From: Paenibacillus harenae DSM 16969
Lineage (GTDB): Bacteria > Bacillota > Bacilli > Paenibacillales > Paenibacillaceae
Direction of reading: 5' to 3'
NCBI RefSeq assembly: GCF_000422465.1
Contig: NZ_KE383842.1
Location: 951,845-1,015,844 of the forward strand
Length of the DNA: 64,000 bases
Positions 8,257 through 19,060 of the stretch are shown piece by piece (position 1 is the first letter of the stretch; the number at the start of each line of letters is the position of its first letter). Below the pieces are notes generated by a model that was not told the origin of the DNA, searched no databases, and was given only the letters and a program-made list of their open reading frames with translations. The position numbers and the translations under genes are program-made.

Positions 8257-8753
8257 AAACACGCATACTTTTTGTTTGTCTGGGCAATATATGCCGTTCG
8301 CCGATGGCGGAAGCGGTTATGCGACATCAGATTGAGAAAGCGGGATTATCCGGCACGATTGAAGTGGATTCCGCCGGTACGGGCGACTGGCATATCGGTC
8401 ATCCTCCTCATGAGGGAACGCGCAAGCTGCTGGACGACCAGAATATATCCTATCAAGGGATGAAAGCCAGACAGGTGAGCGATCGTGATTTCAGCGAATT
8501 CGAATATATCATTTGCATGGACACGAATAATCTGCGCGACGTTCGCAAGCTGCTGCAGCACGCGGCCGGCAATTCCGACGAAGCGCAAGCGCCGGAGAGG
8601 AAGCTGTTCACCTTCATGGAGCTTCTCCCTGACAAGGGGATTAAGGATGTGCCCGATCCTTATTATGACGGAAACTTCCCGTACGTATACGAACTGGTGG
8701 AAGGCGGCTGCAAGGAGCTGCTGAAGCGCGTTCAAGCGGATTTGAAACGATAA
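8253..8753 (+). CDS. Low-molecular-weight protein tyrosine phosphatase
   Basis: A 166-residue cytosolic phosphatase. The catalytic P-loop is at the N-terminus: FVCLGNICRSP, with nucleophile C9 and R15 (C-x5-R-S). The general acid Asp is in DVPDPYYDG near residue 140. The GTG start overlaps the TRIC stop (GTGA). Relatives (YwlE) dephosphorylate arginine or tyrosine on proteins. The YwlE arginine phosphatase has Thr in place of Ile after the Asn of the loop; here the residue is Ile, favouring phosphotyrosine. Confidence 0.92.
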   Translation: MKTRILFVCLGNICRSPMAEAVMRHQIEKAGLSGTIEVDSAGTGDWHIGHPPHEGTRKLLDDQNISYQGMKARQVSDRDFSEFEYIICMDTNNLRDVRKLLQHAAGNSDEAQAPERKLFTFMELLPDKGIKDVPDPYYDGNFPYVYELVEGGCKELLKRVQADLKR

Positions 8754-8761
8754 CGGCCATG

Positions 8762-8809
8762 AAAGAAGCTGTCCCGCGGTTCACCTTGAGCCGAACGGAC
8801 AGCTTCTTT
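8762..8809. terminator. Bidirectional terminator between convergent genes
   Basis: AAAGAAGCTGTCC (8762-8774) pairs with GGACAGCTTCTTT (8797-8809), with a further internal stem (CGGTTC/GAGCCG). It separates the phosphatase from the convergent esterase. Confidence 0.85.
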
Positions 8810-8817
8810 GCCATTTA

Positions 8818-9555
8818 TTATTCTACATCGATAAAATAGGAAAGCGCCTGGTCAAGCTCCTTCTGCCAGAAGCCCCACTGATGCTTGCCGTCTTTCTCCT
8901 GATAAGCGACGGTCGCCTGTTTATGCTCCAGAAGCGCTTTCGCATTGCGGTTCAGGGCTACAAAATCAAACATGCCCCGATCGGTTTCATAAGCGTCCTC
9001 CTGAAGCCCTACGATCATATAAACATTGAGCCAGCTGAGGTCGCCCTGCGCGGAAATGATATTTTGAGAAACGCCGTAATAGGCGCCGGACAGCGACATG
9101 ACGCGAGTGAACAAATGAGGATAGGCGAGCGCGAGATGGAGCGATACCGAACCGCCGAGAGAGTCGCCGGCCAGCACCCGATGCTGCGGGTCCTGTCTCG
9201 CCGAATACCGTTCCTCAATAAATGGGACAAGCTCTTCCCCGAAAAATCGGATATACCCGTCGTAACGGCTGCCGTCAGGCGTATATTCATCCGTGCGAAT
9301 CTTCTTGTCGACATCTACTCCCACAATAATAAAAGGCTCCAGCCCTTCATCCAGAATCAATTTGGTAGCCGTTGTCGCGACTCGGCCGAAATTAAAAAAA
9401 TCCTCGCCGTCCTGGCAATAGACAACCGGGTAACTAAGCAATTCATTGTAGCCCGGAGGCAGGAAAATACGTAAATTTCGGACTTGCTCGGGCAAAAAAC
9501 GGCTTGGCACCGTTTCTTTCACTATGGTGCGCTTCAAATATCGTTCATCGGTCAT
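8818..9555 (-). CDS. Alpha/beta hydrolase, Fes/YbbA-type esterase
   Basis: Putative esterase of the D-family (ferri-siderophore esterase/IroE-like fold), 245 residues. The nucleophile elbow is AGDSLGGSVSL (S132), and the C-terminal GKHQWGFW supplies the probable catalytic His; YCQDGEDFF near residue 47 is the family's oxyanion segment. There is no signal peptide, so it is cytosolic. The start is set by AAGGAGAT a few bases upstream of the ATG at 9555. No siderophore genes are adjacent, so the substrate remains open. Confidence 0.86.
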   Translation of the reverse strand: MTDERYLKRTIVKETVPSRFLPEQVRNLRIFLPPGYNELLSYPVVYCQDGEDFFNFGRVATTATKLILDEGLEPFIIVGVDVDKKIRTDEYTPDGSRYDGYIRFFGEELVPFIEERYSARQDPQHRVLAGDSLGGSVSLHLALAYPHLFTRVMSLSGAYYGVSQNIISAQGDLSWLNVYMIVGLQEDAYETDRGMFDFVALNRNAKALLEHKQATVAYQEKDGKHQWGFWQKELDQALSYFIDVE

Positions 9556-9759
9556 TTCTTTATCTCCTTACGTTTTGTAATCTTGAATGGAATGCTGCGG
9601 TTGTGGGAAAACAATAGAAAGGTATGAAAAGGAACAATTGAGAAAATCAGCTTAGTTGTATTATGCTGTTACAGTCCAAAAATAAATCTGTAGCATATAC
9701 AATTTCTTAACAGAAAGATGATTATTAGCGAAAAAACAACGGTTTTTTTGTTTTTTGCT

Positions 9760-9789
9760 TTGACCATTTTCGTTAAACAGGTTTATAAT
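9760..9789 (+). promoter_or_regulatory. Promoter of the pdh operon
   Basis: TTGACC (9760-9765) and TATAAT (9784-9789) are 18 bases apart, about 57 bases upstream of pdhA and in an A/T-rich region. The perfect -10 fits a strong constitutive sigma-A promoter. Confidence 0.75.
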
Positions 9790-9837
9790 AATTCTATAAC
9801 AGAGGTAAACGATTTTCAAATTTTTCGATTGAGGTGA

Positions 9838-10914
<1,077 letters not shown>

Positions 10915-10934
10915 TAGAGGAGGAATAGACGATC

Positions 10935-11912
10935 ATGGCTCAAATGAATATGTTGGAAGCGATTCGCGACGCGATGCGCATAGAATTGAAGCGTGATTCA
11001 AACGTGCTTATCTTCGGTGAGGACGTTGGCAAGGTTGGCGGTGTATTCCGCGTAACGGAAGGTTTGCAAGAGGAATTCGGCGAGGACCGCGTATTCGATA
11101 CACCGCTTGCCGAATCGGCTATCGCAGGTATGGCGGTTGGCATGGGAACGCAAGGCTTCCGCCCGATCGCAGAAATTCAATTCGTCGGCTTCATCTATGA
11201 AGCGCTGGATCAAATGTTCGTTCAAGCGGCCCGAATGCGCTACCGTTCCGGCGGACGTTACAACGCGCCAATCGTATTCCGCACGCCGTTCGGCGGCGGC
11301 GTTAAGGCGGCGGAACTTCATACGGACTCGCTTGAAGGGCTTGCCGTTCAAACACCAGGTATTAAAGTCATCATCCCATCGAATCCTTATGATGCAAAAG
11401 GCTTGATGATTTCCGCGATCCGCGACAACGACCCCGTATTTTTCATGGAGCATTTGAACCTCTACCGCGCGTTCAAGGCTGATGTGCCTGAAGGCGAATA
11501 TACGGTTGAAATCGGTAAAGCAAATGTCGTCCGCGAAGGCAGCGACGTAACGATCATCTCTTACGGCATGATGGTTCACACCGCAGTCAAAGCGGCGGAA
11601 GAGCTGGAGAAAACAGGCGTGAAAGCGGAGGTTATCGATCTGCGCACCCTGCTGCCGCTCGATATCGACACGATTGTCGCTTCGATTCAAAAAACAAACC
11701 GGGCGATCGTCGTCCAGGAAGCGCAAAAAACATCCGGTGTAGCAGCTGAGGTTATTGCGCAAATTAATGAAAAAGCAATCCTGCATCTGGAAGCGCCAGT
11801 GCTTCGCGTTGCAGGTCCGGATACCGTATATCCATTCGCTCAGATTGAGGATGCGTGGCTTCCATCCGCAGCTCGTATCTCTGCAGCGGTTCAAAAAGTA
11901 ATGAACTTTTAG
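10935..11912 (+). CDS. pdhB: Pyruvate dehydrogenase E1 component, beta subunit
   Basis: Partner of PdhA in the alpha2-beta2 E1 tetramer; its transketolase-like pyrimidine domain holds the catalytic Glu that activates ThDP (EDVG at about 29 and the following region). The C-terminal transketolase domain starts near residue 200 ([16 protein letters not shown]). At 325 residues it has the normal length. AGAGGAGGAATAG precedes the ATG. Confidence 0.96.
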   Translation: MAQMNMLEAIRDAMRIELKRDSNVLIFGEDVGKVGGVFRVTEGLQEEFGEDRVFDTPLAESAIAGMAVGMGTQGFRPIAEIQFVGFIYEALDQMFVQAARMRYRSGGRYNAPIVFRTPFGGGVKAAELHTDSLEGLAVQTPGIKVIIPSNPYDAKGLMISAIRDNDPVFFMEHLNLYRAFKADVPEGEYTVEIGKANVVREGSDVTIISYGMMVHTAVKAAEELEKTGVKAEVIDLRTLLPLDIDTIVASIQKTNRAIVVQEAQKTSGVAAEVIAQINEKAILHLEAPVLRVAGPDTVYPFAQIEDAWLPSAARISAAVQKVMNF

Positions 11913-11927
11913 AGGAGGTTGCTAGCG

Positions 11928-13244
11928 GTGGCTAAATTCGAATATCGTTTCCCGGAGCTGGGCGAGGGTTTGCACGAAGGCGAAATCGTCAAAGTGCATA
12001 TTAAAGTCGGCGATACGGTTACAGATGATGATATTATTATGGAAGTTCAGAACGACAAGGCGATCGTCGAAGTGCCTTGCCCGGTAAACGGCAAAGTGCT
12101 TGAGGTGCGTGTGAAGGACGGTCAAGTATGCCATGTTGGCGAAATTGTTGCGTTAATCGAAGCGGAAGGCGAATTGCCGGAGCAGGCAACGCCTGCGGCT
12201 GAAGCTCCGAAAGCTGAGGCTCCGGCAGCAACGCCTGCACCAGCGGCTGCTGCTCCTGCTGCAGCGCCAACCGCGGCACCGGCTGCGGCTGAAGCTCCGA
12301 AAGCAACCGGCGGCATTGTTCTGGCTACGCCAAGCGTGCGCAAGCTGGCCCGCGAGAAGGGTGTAGACCTGACGCAGGTTGGCGGTACAGGCAAGAACGG
12401 CCGTATTACCCGCGACGATGTGAACGACTTTGGGGGCGCGCCGGCAGCTGCGCCGGCAGACGCTGCAGCAGCACCTTCGGCTGAACAACAGGCAACGGCG
12501 GATGCTAAACCGGCTGCACCGGCAGTTTCGGGCACGGCGTACCGTCCGGAAGAACGCGTGCCGTTCAAGGGGATCCGCAAAATCATCGCGAATGCGATGT
12601 CGAAATCGGTATACACCGCTCCGCATGTGACGATTATGGACGAAGTCGACGTCACCGAGCTCGTAGCGCTTCGCGCAAAATACAAGCCGTATGCTGAGAA
12701 AAAAGGCTCCAAGCTTACCTATCTGCCGTTCATCGTGAAGGCTCTTGTGGCAGCTTGCCGCGAGTTCCCGATCTTGAACTCTACGCTTGACGAGGCAAAC
12801 CAGGAAATCGTTTTGCGCAAATACTACAATATCGGTATTGCAACAGATACGGATAACGGTCTAATCGTTCCGGTTATCGAGGACGCTGACCGTAAAAACC
12901 TATTCAAAATTGCGGATTCTATCCGCGACCTGGCCGCTCGCGGACGCGACGGCAAGCTTGCTGCAAACGAATTGAAAGGCAGCACGATCTCGATCTCCAA
13001 TATCGGTTCCGCCGGCGGCATGTTCTTCACTCCGGTTATCAATTTCCCTGAAGTTGCGATTCTTGGTACAGGCAGAATTACGGAGAAAGCAATCGTACGC
13101 GATGGCGAGATCGTTGCAGCTCCCGTAATGGCACTATCACTCAGCTTTGACCACCGCCTCATTGACGGTGCGACGGCACAAAACTTTATGAATTACATCA
13201 AAACTCTTCTGGGCCAACCGGAACTGTTCATAATGGAGGTATAA
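11928..13244 (+). CDS. pdhC: Dihydrolipoamide acetyltransferase (E2 of pyruvate dehydrogenase)
   Basis: Forms the icosahedral core of the complex and passes the acetyl group from lipoyl-lysine to CoA. Domains: one lipoyl domain (1-78, lipoylated K44 in NDKAIVE), an Ala/Pro/Glu-rich swinging linker (85-125), the peripheral-subunit-binding domain ([15 protein letters not shown], about 130-165), a second Ala/Pro linker, then the catalytic acyltransferase domain with FDHRLIDG (H409, D413). GTG 11928 is chosen: AGAGGAGG lies 9 bases upstream, whereas the longer frame from TTG 11919 has none. Confidence 0.96.
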   Translation: MAKFEYRFPELGEGLHEGEIVKVHIKVGDTVTDDDIIMEVQNDKAIVEVPCPVNGKVLEVRVKDGQVCHVGEIVALIEAEGELPEQATPAAEAPKAEAPAATPAPAAAAPAAAPTAAPAAAEAPKATGGIVLATPSVRKLAREKGVDLTQVGGTGKNGRITRDDVNDFGGAPAAAPADAAAAPSAEQQATADAKPAAPAVSGTAYRPEERVPFKGIRKIIANAMSKSVYTAPHVTIMDEVDVTELVALRAKYKPYAEKKGSKLTYLPFIVKALVAACREFPILNSTLDEANQEIVLRKYYNIGIATDTDNGLIVPVIEDADRKNLFKIADSIRDLAARGRDGKLAANELKGSTISISNIGSAGGMFFTPVINFPEVAILGTGRITEKAIVRDGEIVAAPVMALSLSFDHRLIDGATAQNFMNYIKTLLGQPELFIMEV

Positions 13245-13247
13245 GAC

Positions 13248-14663
13248 ATGGTCGTAGGTGATGCTTCCCTAGATATCGATACTCTAGTCATTGGTGCGGG
13301 TCCAGGCGGTTATGTGGCGGCGATTCGCGCTGCTCAGCTTGGTCAAAATGTTCTCATCGTAGATAAGGAATACGTAGGCGGCGTTTGCTTGAACGTTGGC
13401 TGTATTCCGTCGAAGGCGCTTATCTCCGCGTCGCATCAATATGAATCGATCAGCCACGCTTCCGCTTTCGGTATCGAAGTCGGTGAAGCGAAGGTTGATT
13501 TCAGCAAGGTGCAGGAGTTTAAGAACGGCATCGTCAAGAAACTAACAGGCGGCGTCGCTTCCTTGTTGAAAGCAAACAAAGTCCAATATTTCCAAGGCGA
13601 AGTGATGTTTATTAACGAAAACGAAGCGCGCGTCTTCAACGATCAAGAAGCGCCGCGCTACCGTTTCAAGAACTGCATCATCGCAACAGGCTCCCGTCCG
13701 ATTGAGCTAAAGGCATTCCCTTACGGCGGACGTATCGTATCCTCGACAGGCGCTTTGTCCTTGCCGGAAATTCCGAAGAGCCTCGTTGTTATCGGCGGCG
13801 GTTATATCGGTATCGAGCTTGGTCAAATGTATTCGAAATTCGGTACGAAAGTAACGGTGATTGAAGGCTCCGATACGATTCTGCCGGGCTTTGACAAAGA
13901 CATGTCCTCGATCGTAGCGAAGAAGCTGAAAAGCACGAACGTGGACATCGTAACCGGCGCCCAAGCGAAGAGCGCTGAGCAAACGGATAAAGACGTAACC
14001 GTCACTTACGCCGTAGGCGACAAAGAAGAAAAGGTTACGGCCGATTACCTGCTCGTAACGGTTGGACGCCGTCCGAACACGGATGGCGAGCTCGGCCTCG
14101 ATCTGATCAACGTAAAAATGTCTGATCGCGGACTGGTTGAAGTTGACGAGCAATGCCGTACTAACCTTCCGCATATTTATGCGATTGGCGATATTATTGC
14201 CGGTCCTGCGCTTGCTCACAAAGCGATGTACGAAGGTCGTATCGCTGCCGAAGCGATTTCCGGCTTAACCAGCGTCATCGATTATAAATGCGTACCTGCC
14301 GTTTGCTTCTCAGATCCGGAATGCGCAAGCGTCGGGCTTAGCGAGAAGGAAGCGAAGGACAATGGCCATCAAGTGAAGGTTGGCAAATTCCCGTTTGCAA
14401 TCAACGGACGCGCGATGTCTCTGAACGCAAACGAAGGCTTCGTCAAGCTTGTATCCGATGCAGACTCCGGTCTGGTATTGGGTGCGCAAATTATCGGTCT
14501 TGAAGCTTCCAATATGATTGCCGAGCTTGCTCTAGCGATCGAAATGGGCGCAACGCTCGAGGATATCGCGCTTACGATCCATGCGCATCCGACGCTTGGC
14601 GAGATCGTGCTTGATGCTGCAGAGGTTGCTCTGGGCCACCCGATCCACACGTTTATTAAATAA
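13248..14663 (+). CDS. pdhD: Dihydrolipoyl dehydrogenase (E3)
   Basis: FAD-dependent enzyme that reoxidises dihydrolipoamide with NAD+. Seen: the N-terminal FAD motif VIGAGPGGYVAA (14-25), the redox disulfide in GGVCLNVGCIPSK (C47, C52), the NAD motif VIGGGYIGIELG near 183, and the C-terminal interface with the catalytic His-Glu pair in HAHPTLGE. The length of 471 is normal. It is the last gene of the operon and is closed by a hairpin at 14695. Confidence 0.96.
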   Translation: MVVGDASLDIDTLVIGAGPGGYVAAIRAAQLGQNVLIVDKEYVGGVCLNVGCIPSKALISASHQYESISHASAFGIEVGEAKVDFSKVQEFKNGIVKKLTGGVASLLKANKVQYFQGEVMFINENEARVFNDQEAPRYRFKNCIIATGSRPIELKAFPYGGRIVSSTGALSLPEIPKSLVVIGGGYIGIELGQMYSKFGTKVTVIEGSDTILPGFDKDMSSIVAKKLKSTNVDIVTGAQAKSAEQTDKDVTVTYAVGDKEEKVTADYLLVTVGRRPNTDGELGLDLINVKMSDRGLVEVDEQCRTNLPHIYAIGDIIAGPALAHKAMYEGRIAAEAISGLTSVIDYKCVPAVCFSDPECASVGLSEKEAKDNGHQVKVGKFPFAINGRAMSLNANEGFVKLVSDADSGLVLGAQIIGLEASNMIAELALAIEMGATLEDIALTIHAHPTLGEIVLDAAEVALGHPIHTFIK

Positions 14664-14694
14664 ACGGCTCTTATAGATGAGGTTCTGCGAATAC

Positions 14695-14731
14695 AGAGGT
14701 CACGCGGCTTTTTCGGCCGCGGGGCCTCTTT
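14695..14731 (+). terminator. Terminator of the pdh operon
   Basis: AGAGGTC (14695-14701) pairs with GGCCTCT, enclosing a second stem CGCGGC/GCCGCG; a short T-containing tail follows. Confidence 0.75.
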
Positions 14732-14768
14732 GCGCATACAGATAGCTGATTAGCAAGAAGGAGCGTGT

Positions 14769-15260
14769 ATGATAATGAGTCCATTATCTTTACCGGCAAG
14801 CGCGTCCCGCACGTTAATGACGCAGCTCATTTTCCCGCTGGATACGAACCCGCACGATACGATGTTCGGCGGCAAGCTGATGGAATATATGGATAAAGTG
14901 GCAGCGATCGCGGCCATGAGGCATGCCCGGGGACAGGTCGTAACGGCGTCGACCGACAGTCTGGATTTTCTGGCGCCCATCCGGGTAGGCGAAGTAATCG
15001 AGGTTGAAGCATTTGTCACCTGGACCAACCGCAGCTCCATGGAAATCTACGTATCGGTAGAATCGGAAAACTTGTTTACAGGCGATCGCAAGAAGACGGT
15101 GACGGCGTTCTTCACTTTCGTTGCGCTTGACGGGGATGGCAAGCCCGTACAGGTTCCAGCCGTCCGGCCTGAATCGGAAGAGGAGATCAAACTGCACGCT
15201 TCCGCACCGGAGCGCCATCAGTTAAGAATGAAACGAAAGCAGGACAGAAGAAACGATTGA
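14769..15260 (+). CDS. Acyl-CoA thioesterase, hot-dog fold (YkhA-like)
   Basis: Single hot-dog domain thioesterase of 163 residues that hydrolyses acyl-CoA. The family segments [18 protein letters not shown] (about 33-50, with the catalytic Asn/Asp and Gly region) and [17 protein letters not shown] are clear. It resembles the acyl-CoA hydrolases YkhA and BACH-type, which act as hexamers. A charged 40-residue tail ends in basic residues. AAGGAG lies 5 bases before ATG 14769; ATG 14775 is an alternative. Confidence 0.9.
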   Translation: MIMSPLSLPASASRTLMTQLIFPLDTNPHDTMFGGKLMEYMDKVAAIAAMRHARGQVVTASTDSLDFLAPIRVGEVIEVEAFVTWTNRSSMEIYVSVESENLFTGDRKKTVTAFFTFVALDGDGKPVQVPAVRPESEEEIKLHASAPERHQLRMKRKQDRRND

Positions 15261-15321
15261 TGGTATAATTAATGTTATTTTGTCGAAATTCTGTATGCTT
15301 GGATGTGGGGGAATTATTCAT

Positions 15322-16281
15322 ATGAGCAAGAGCGAGCAATCCTATCTGCAGCTGCTGAAATATGTTTTAGAGAATGGAACGAAGAAGGAGGATCGTACCG
15401 GAACGGGAACGATTTCGACCTTCGGTTATCAAATGCGCTTTGATCTGAGCGAAGGCTTTCCGCTGCTTACGACAAAACGGGTGCCTTTCCGCCTGATTGC
15501 GAGCGAGCTCATCTGGTTTATCCAGGGGGATACGAACATTCGTTATCTTCTGCAGCATAATAATAATATTTGGAACGAATGGGCGTTCAAGAAATGGGTG
15601 GAGAGCGACGTATATTCAGGACCGGATATGACCAATTTTGGACTTCGTGCGGCTGCGGACGCTGATTTTGCCGCTCTGTATGAGGAGCAGATGGACATTT
15701 TTAAACAGAAGGTGCTGACGGATGACCAATTCGCGGCTGCCTACGGCGAGCTTGGGAACGTCTATGGCAAGCAGTGGCGCGAGTGGAAGACGTCGCAAGG
15801 CGAAACGATCGATCAATTAAAGGATGTTATCGAGACGATCAAGCGGAACCCGGACTCGCGAAGACTGATCGTATCCGCATGGAATCCGGAGGACGTGCCG
15901 ACGAATATGGCTTTGCCTCCATGCCATACGATGTTCCAATTTTATGTGTCGGAAGGCAAGCTTTCGTGCCAGCTGTATCAGCGCAGCGCCGATATTTTTC
16001 TCGGCATTCCGTTCAATATCGCAAGCTATGCCCTGCTGACCCATTTGATCGCGCATGAGTGCGGGCTGGCGGTTGGCGACTTCGTTCATACGCTCGGCGA
16101 CGCTCATATTTATGCAAATCACTTGAATCAGATACACATTCAGCTGCAGCGGGAGCCGAAGCCGCTTCCGCGATTGAAGCTGAATGCCGATAAACAATCG
16201 ATATTCGATTTCGAGGTTGCCGATGTGGCGATCGAGAGCTACGAACCGCATCCGTCAATCAAAGCTCCTGTTGCTGTATAG
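15322..16281 (+). CDS. thyA: Thymidylate synthase
   Basis: Converts dUMP and methylene-tetrahydrofolate into dTMP and dihydrofolate. The catalytic Cys is C201 in [10 protein letters not shown]; the phosphate-binding Arg motifs NPDSRR and [14 protein letters not shown] are intact. At 319 residues it is the long form with an insert of about 50 residues (near 90-140), as in Lactobacillus casei, rather than the 264-residue E. coli form. ATG 15322 is chosen over the longer frame from 15280 because family alignment starts at [12 protein letters not shown]. The dihydrofolate reductase that recycles its product follows after 29 bases. Confidence 0.95.
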   Translation: MSKSEQSYLQLLKYVLENGTKKEDRTGTGTISTFGYQMRFDLSEGFPLLTTKRVPFRLIASELIWFIQGDTNIRYLLQHNNNIWNEWAFKKWVESDVYSGPDMTNFGLRAAADADFAALYEEQMDIFKQKVLTDDQFAAAYGELGNVYGKQWREWKTSQGETIDQLKDVIETIKRNPDSRRLIVSAWNPEDVPTNMALPPCHTMFQFYVSEGKLSCQLYQRSADIFLGIPFNIASYALLTHLIAHECGLAVGDFVHTLGDAHIYANHLNQIHIQLQREPKPLPRLKLNADKQSIFDFEVADVAIESYEPHPSIKAPVAV

Positions 16282-16310
16282 AGTTTATTCATAGAGAGGT
16301 GCGAGAGTAG

Positions 16311-16817
16311 ATGTCTATCACATTAATAGCCGCGATGGACCATAATCGGACGATCGGCGTCGGCAACAAGATGCCGTGGCGTTTGCCTGCGGAAATGGCT
16401 TATTTTACGAAAATGACGACGGGAAAGACGGTCATCATGGGACGCAAGACGTTCGAATCGCTGCGTAAGCCTTTAAAGGACAGGAGAAATGTAGTTCTGA
16501 CCAGACAGCAGCAGTTTCATCCTGAGGGCTGCGAGGTCGTTCATTCCTTGGAAGACGCTCTTGCGCTCAGCGCAGTGGACGAGCTTATGGTGATGGGCGG
16601 CGCAGAAATCTATGCACAATTTCTTCCTTATGCGGATACGATACGATTGACGGAGGTTGAAGCCGAAATCGCCGGCGGCGATGCTTTTTTTCCTCCATTC
16701 TCACCGGATGAGTGGGAACTAACGGAAAGCGTAAGAAGGGAAAGCGACGAGAATAATGCTTTCTCTTTTACCTTTCAAACGTATAAACGGCGCTCTGCCG
16801 GATCTGAGTCGCAATAA
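16311..16817 (+). CDS. folA: Dihydrofolate reductase
   Basis: NADPH-dependent reduction of dihydrofolate, regenerating the cofactor used by the adjacent ThyA. Family motifs: LIAAMDHNRTIGVGNKMPWRLP at the N-terminus (active-site Met/Trp loop), MGRKTFES (nucleotide binding) and MVMGGAEIYAQFLP. At 168 residues it is typical. The thyA-folA pair is a common arrangement in Firmicutes. Confidence 0.96.
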   Translation: MSITLIAAMDHNRTIGVGNKMPWRLPAEMAYFTKMTTGKTVIMGRKTFESLRKPLKDRRNVVLTRQQQFHPEGCEVVHSLEDALALSAVDELMVMGGAEIYAQFLPYADTIRLTEVEAEIAGGDAFFPPFSPDEWELTESVRRESDENNAFSFTFQTYKRRSAGSESQ

Positions 16818-17105
16818 CCGATAATATGCGAACGATATGTCATAAAGTGCAAATGATTGTGCGGATAATCCATTAACGGTTTCGAGACAGGAATGCTAGG
16901 ATGTTATGAGAAAACTTCTATCGAAGTAAGTCGTGGAAGCATGACCGCGTTGCTATTATATGTGGTAAAATAGATAAGAGTAATCCGAACATTTTGGGCG
17001 TTTCGCATAAAGTTTGATATTGAATAATTAATGGATTCCCGATATAGTTTGATAATAGAATCGTTACGACGGTAAACGGGAAATATGGATGGAGGAATTG
17101 CGATC

Positions 17106-18593
17106 ATGTCTACACCTACAGGTTTTATGGAATATCAACGCGAGCTGCCGGCCGATCGCGACCCGCTGGAGCGCATTAAGGATTGGAATGAGTTTCATAA
17201 GCATTTTTCGGAAGAGCAGCTTCGGACGCAAGGCGCTCGCTGCATGGACTGCGGCACGCCTTACTGCCATACGGGCATAGAGCTCGCAGGTTCTGTTTCG
17301 GGCTGTCCGGTAAACAACCTGATTCCGGAATGGAATAATCTCATTTATCGCGGGCTGTGGCGTGAAGCGCTCGACCGTCTGCATAAAACGAATAACTTCC
17401 CTGAATTTACGGGCCGCGTCTGTCCTGCTCCTTGCGAGGGGTCTTGTACGGTTGGATTGATCGGGGATGCCGTAACCATTAAGACGATTGAACAAGCTAT
17501 TATTGACAAAGGTTTCGAAGAAGGTTGGGTTGTTCCTCAGCCGCCTAAGATGCGTACGGGCAAACGGGTTGCTGTCGTAGGGTCGGGTCCTGCCGGAATG
17601 GCGGCGGCTGCGCAATTGAACAAAGCGGGCCATACGGTAACGGTATACGAGCGCGCAGACCGCATTGGCGGCTTGCTCACTTACGGCATTCCGACGATGA
17701 AGCTTGAGAAGCATGTCGTTCAGCGCCGCGTTGATTTACTGGCTGCCGAAGGCGTCGAGTTTGTTACAAACACGGAAATCGGTAAAGATATTACGGCTAA
17801 CGAGCTGGTTGAAAACTTCGATGCCGTCGTGCTATGCGGCGGAGCGACCCGAGCGCGGGACGTTGAAATCGAAGGCCGCGATTTGGAAGGCGTTCATATG
17901 GCAATGGATTATTTGAACGGTACGATCAAGAGCTACCTGGATTCCAATCTGGAAGACGGCAATTACATCTCTGCCAAGGATAAAGACGTTATCGTCATCG
18001 GCGGCGGCGATACCGGAACGGACTGCGTAGCAACGGCGCTGCGCCACGGCTGCAAATCGGTTACCCAATTCGGCACCCATGCGAAGGCTCCGCTGGAGCG
18101 CGATCAAGTTAATAATCCTTGGCCGCAATTCCCGAATGTATATACGCTCGACTATGCGCAAGAGGAAGCAAAAGCATTGTATGGCGAAGATCCGCGGGCG
18201 TTCTCCGTTCTGACGAGAAAATTCGTGGGCGATGAGAACGGCAAGCTGAAAGAGCTTCATACCGTACAAATTAAACGTACCGTCGACGAGACCGGCCGTA
18301 AAATTTACAGCGAAATTCCAGGAACGGAAAAAGTATGGCCTGCTGATCTCGTGTTTATCGCGGTTGGTTTCGAAGGACCCGAGAAAACGGTGATCGAGCA
18401 GCTTGGACTGGAGCAGGATCGCCGCACGAACGTCAAAGCGGCATACGGCAAATATGCGACAAGCGTAGACAAAGTATTCGCTGCAGGCGATATGCGCCGC
18501 GGTCAGAGCTTGGTTGTATGGGCGATTAACGAGGGCCGAGAGGCTGCCCGTGAAGTCGATAAATACTTGATGGGTTCGTCGATGCTTCCTTAA
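17106..18593 (+). CDS. gltD: Glutamate synthase, small (beta) subunit
   Basis: NADPH- and FAD-binding subunit that delivers electrons to GltB for glutamate formation. The N-terminal Cys-rich region that coordinates [4Fe-4S] is intact (CMDCGTPYC, GCPVNN, VCPAPCEGSC), followed by an FAD motif (VVGSGPAGMAAA, about 156) and an NADPH motif (VIGGGDTGTDC, about 297). ATG 17106 lies 11 bases from GGAGG. No gltB or gltA is nearby, so it is either an orphan GltD, paired with a distant large subunit, or a free-standing NADPH electron donor. Confidence 0.92.
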   Translation: MSTPTGFMEYQRELPADRDPLERIKDWNEFHKHFSEEQLRTQGARCMDCGTPYCHTGIELAGSVSGCPVNNLIPEWNNLIYRGLWREALDRLHKTNNFPEFTGRVCPAPCEGSCTVGLIGDAVTIKTIEQAIIDKGFEEGWVVPQPPKMRTGKRVAVVGSGPAGMAAAAQLNKAGHTVTVYERADRIGGLLTYGIPTMKLEKHVVQRRVDLLAAEGVEFVTNTEIGKDITANELVENFDAVVLCGGATRARDVEIEGRDLEGVHMAMDYLNGTIKSYLDSNLEDGNYISAKDKDVIVIGGGDTGTDCVATALRHGCKSVTQFGTHAKAPLERDQVNNPWPQFPNVYTLDYAQEEAKALYGEDPRAFSVLTRKFVGDENGKLKELHTVQIKRTVDETGRKIYSEIPGTEKVWPADLVFIAVGFEGPEKTVIEQLGLEQDRRTNVKAAYGKYATSVDKVFAAGDMRRGQSLVVWAINEGREAAREVDKYLMGSSMLP

Positions 18594-18626
18594 TAAGATG
18601 AATAATGAACCTGATTGGATAAAGAG

Positions 18627-18648
18627 AAGCGCCTCCGGGCGCTTTTCT
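18627..18648 (+). terminator. Terminator after gltD
   Basis: AAGCGCC (18627-18633) pairs with GGCGCTT (18638-18644) over a TCCG tetraloop; the tail is TTCTTG, somewhat weak. Confidence 0.72.
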
Positions 18649-18689
18649 TGCTGAGATAATAGTCGAAACGATAGGAGGCTGCCGCTGCA

Positions 18690-19010
18690 ATGATCAAATA
18701 CGGACTTGACCGCGTAACGGAATTGAGATTTCAAGCTTTTCAGCCCGTCATTGAACGAAGGGACGAGCAGTGGATCGATATTATGCTTCGTTTTGAGCTC
18801 GCGCCCGGAGCTGAAGTACCGGAGGATTTAATTGATTTCACGGCTCTTGTCATTTGTGCGACGGATGGAACGATCGTACAAATGGTTCCTCAGGATGAGG
18901 GCTGCGATTGCGAATACCAATTTACGGTAGGCGAGAAGGAACAGATCGCTTCCTATATCAATCAACCTGCGATTCAAACGGAGATTCGGAAACTAAGCTC
19001 ACCGCAATAA
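18690..19010 (+). CDS. Conserved hypothetical protein, 106 residues
   Basis: Small acidic soluble protein. No motif that I recognise; the sequence alternates hydrophobic and charged residues as in a small alpha/beta fold, and has Cys at CATDG and at GCDCEY, the last a closely spaced pair. There is no signal peptide or membrane segment. AGGAGG lies 11 bases upstream of the ATG. It sits alone between gltD and a membrane-anchored lysozyme-like gene. Confidence 0.7.
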   Translation: MIKYGLDRVTELRFQAFQPVIERRDEQWIDIMLRFELAPGAEVPEDLIDFTALVICATDGTIVQMVPQDEGCDCEYQFTVGEKEQIASYINQPAIQTEIRKLSSPQ

Positions 19011-19060
19011 GGAAAGTTGTGGTAAAATCGGGTTGAGATGACGTGAAGGGGCGATTCGTC

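Noticed and set aside
10998..11894. 298-residue frame antisense to pdhB
   Set aside because: It mirrors a well-conserved gene; composition is His/Arg/Asp-rich as expected from the complement and there is no ribosome site.
12180..12540. Ala/Pro-rich repeats in pdhC as a novel repeat element
   Set aside because: They are the normal flexible linkers between the lipoyl, subunit-binding and catalytic domains.
17832..18734. 300-residue frame antisense to gltD
   Set aside because: It lies opposite a clear gene, without ribosome site or conserved motif.
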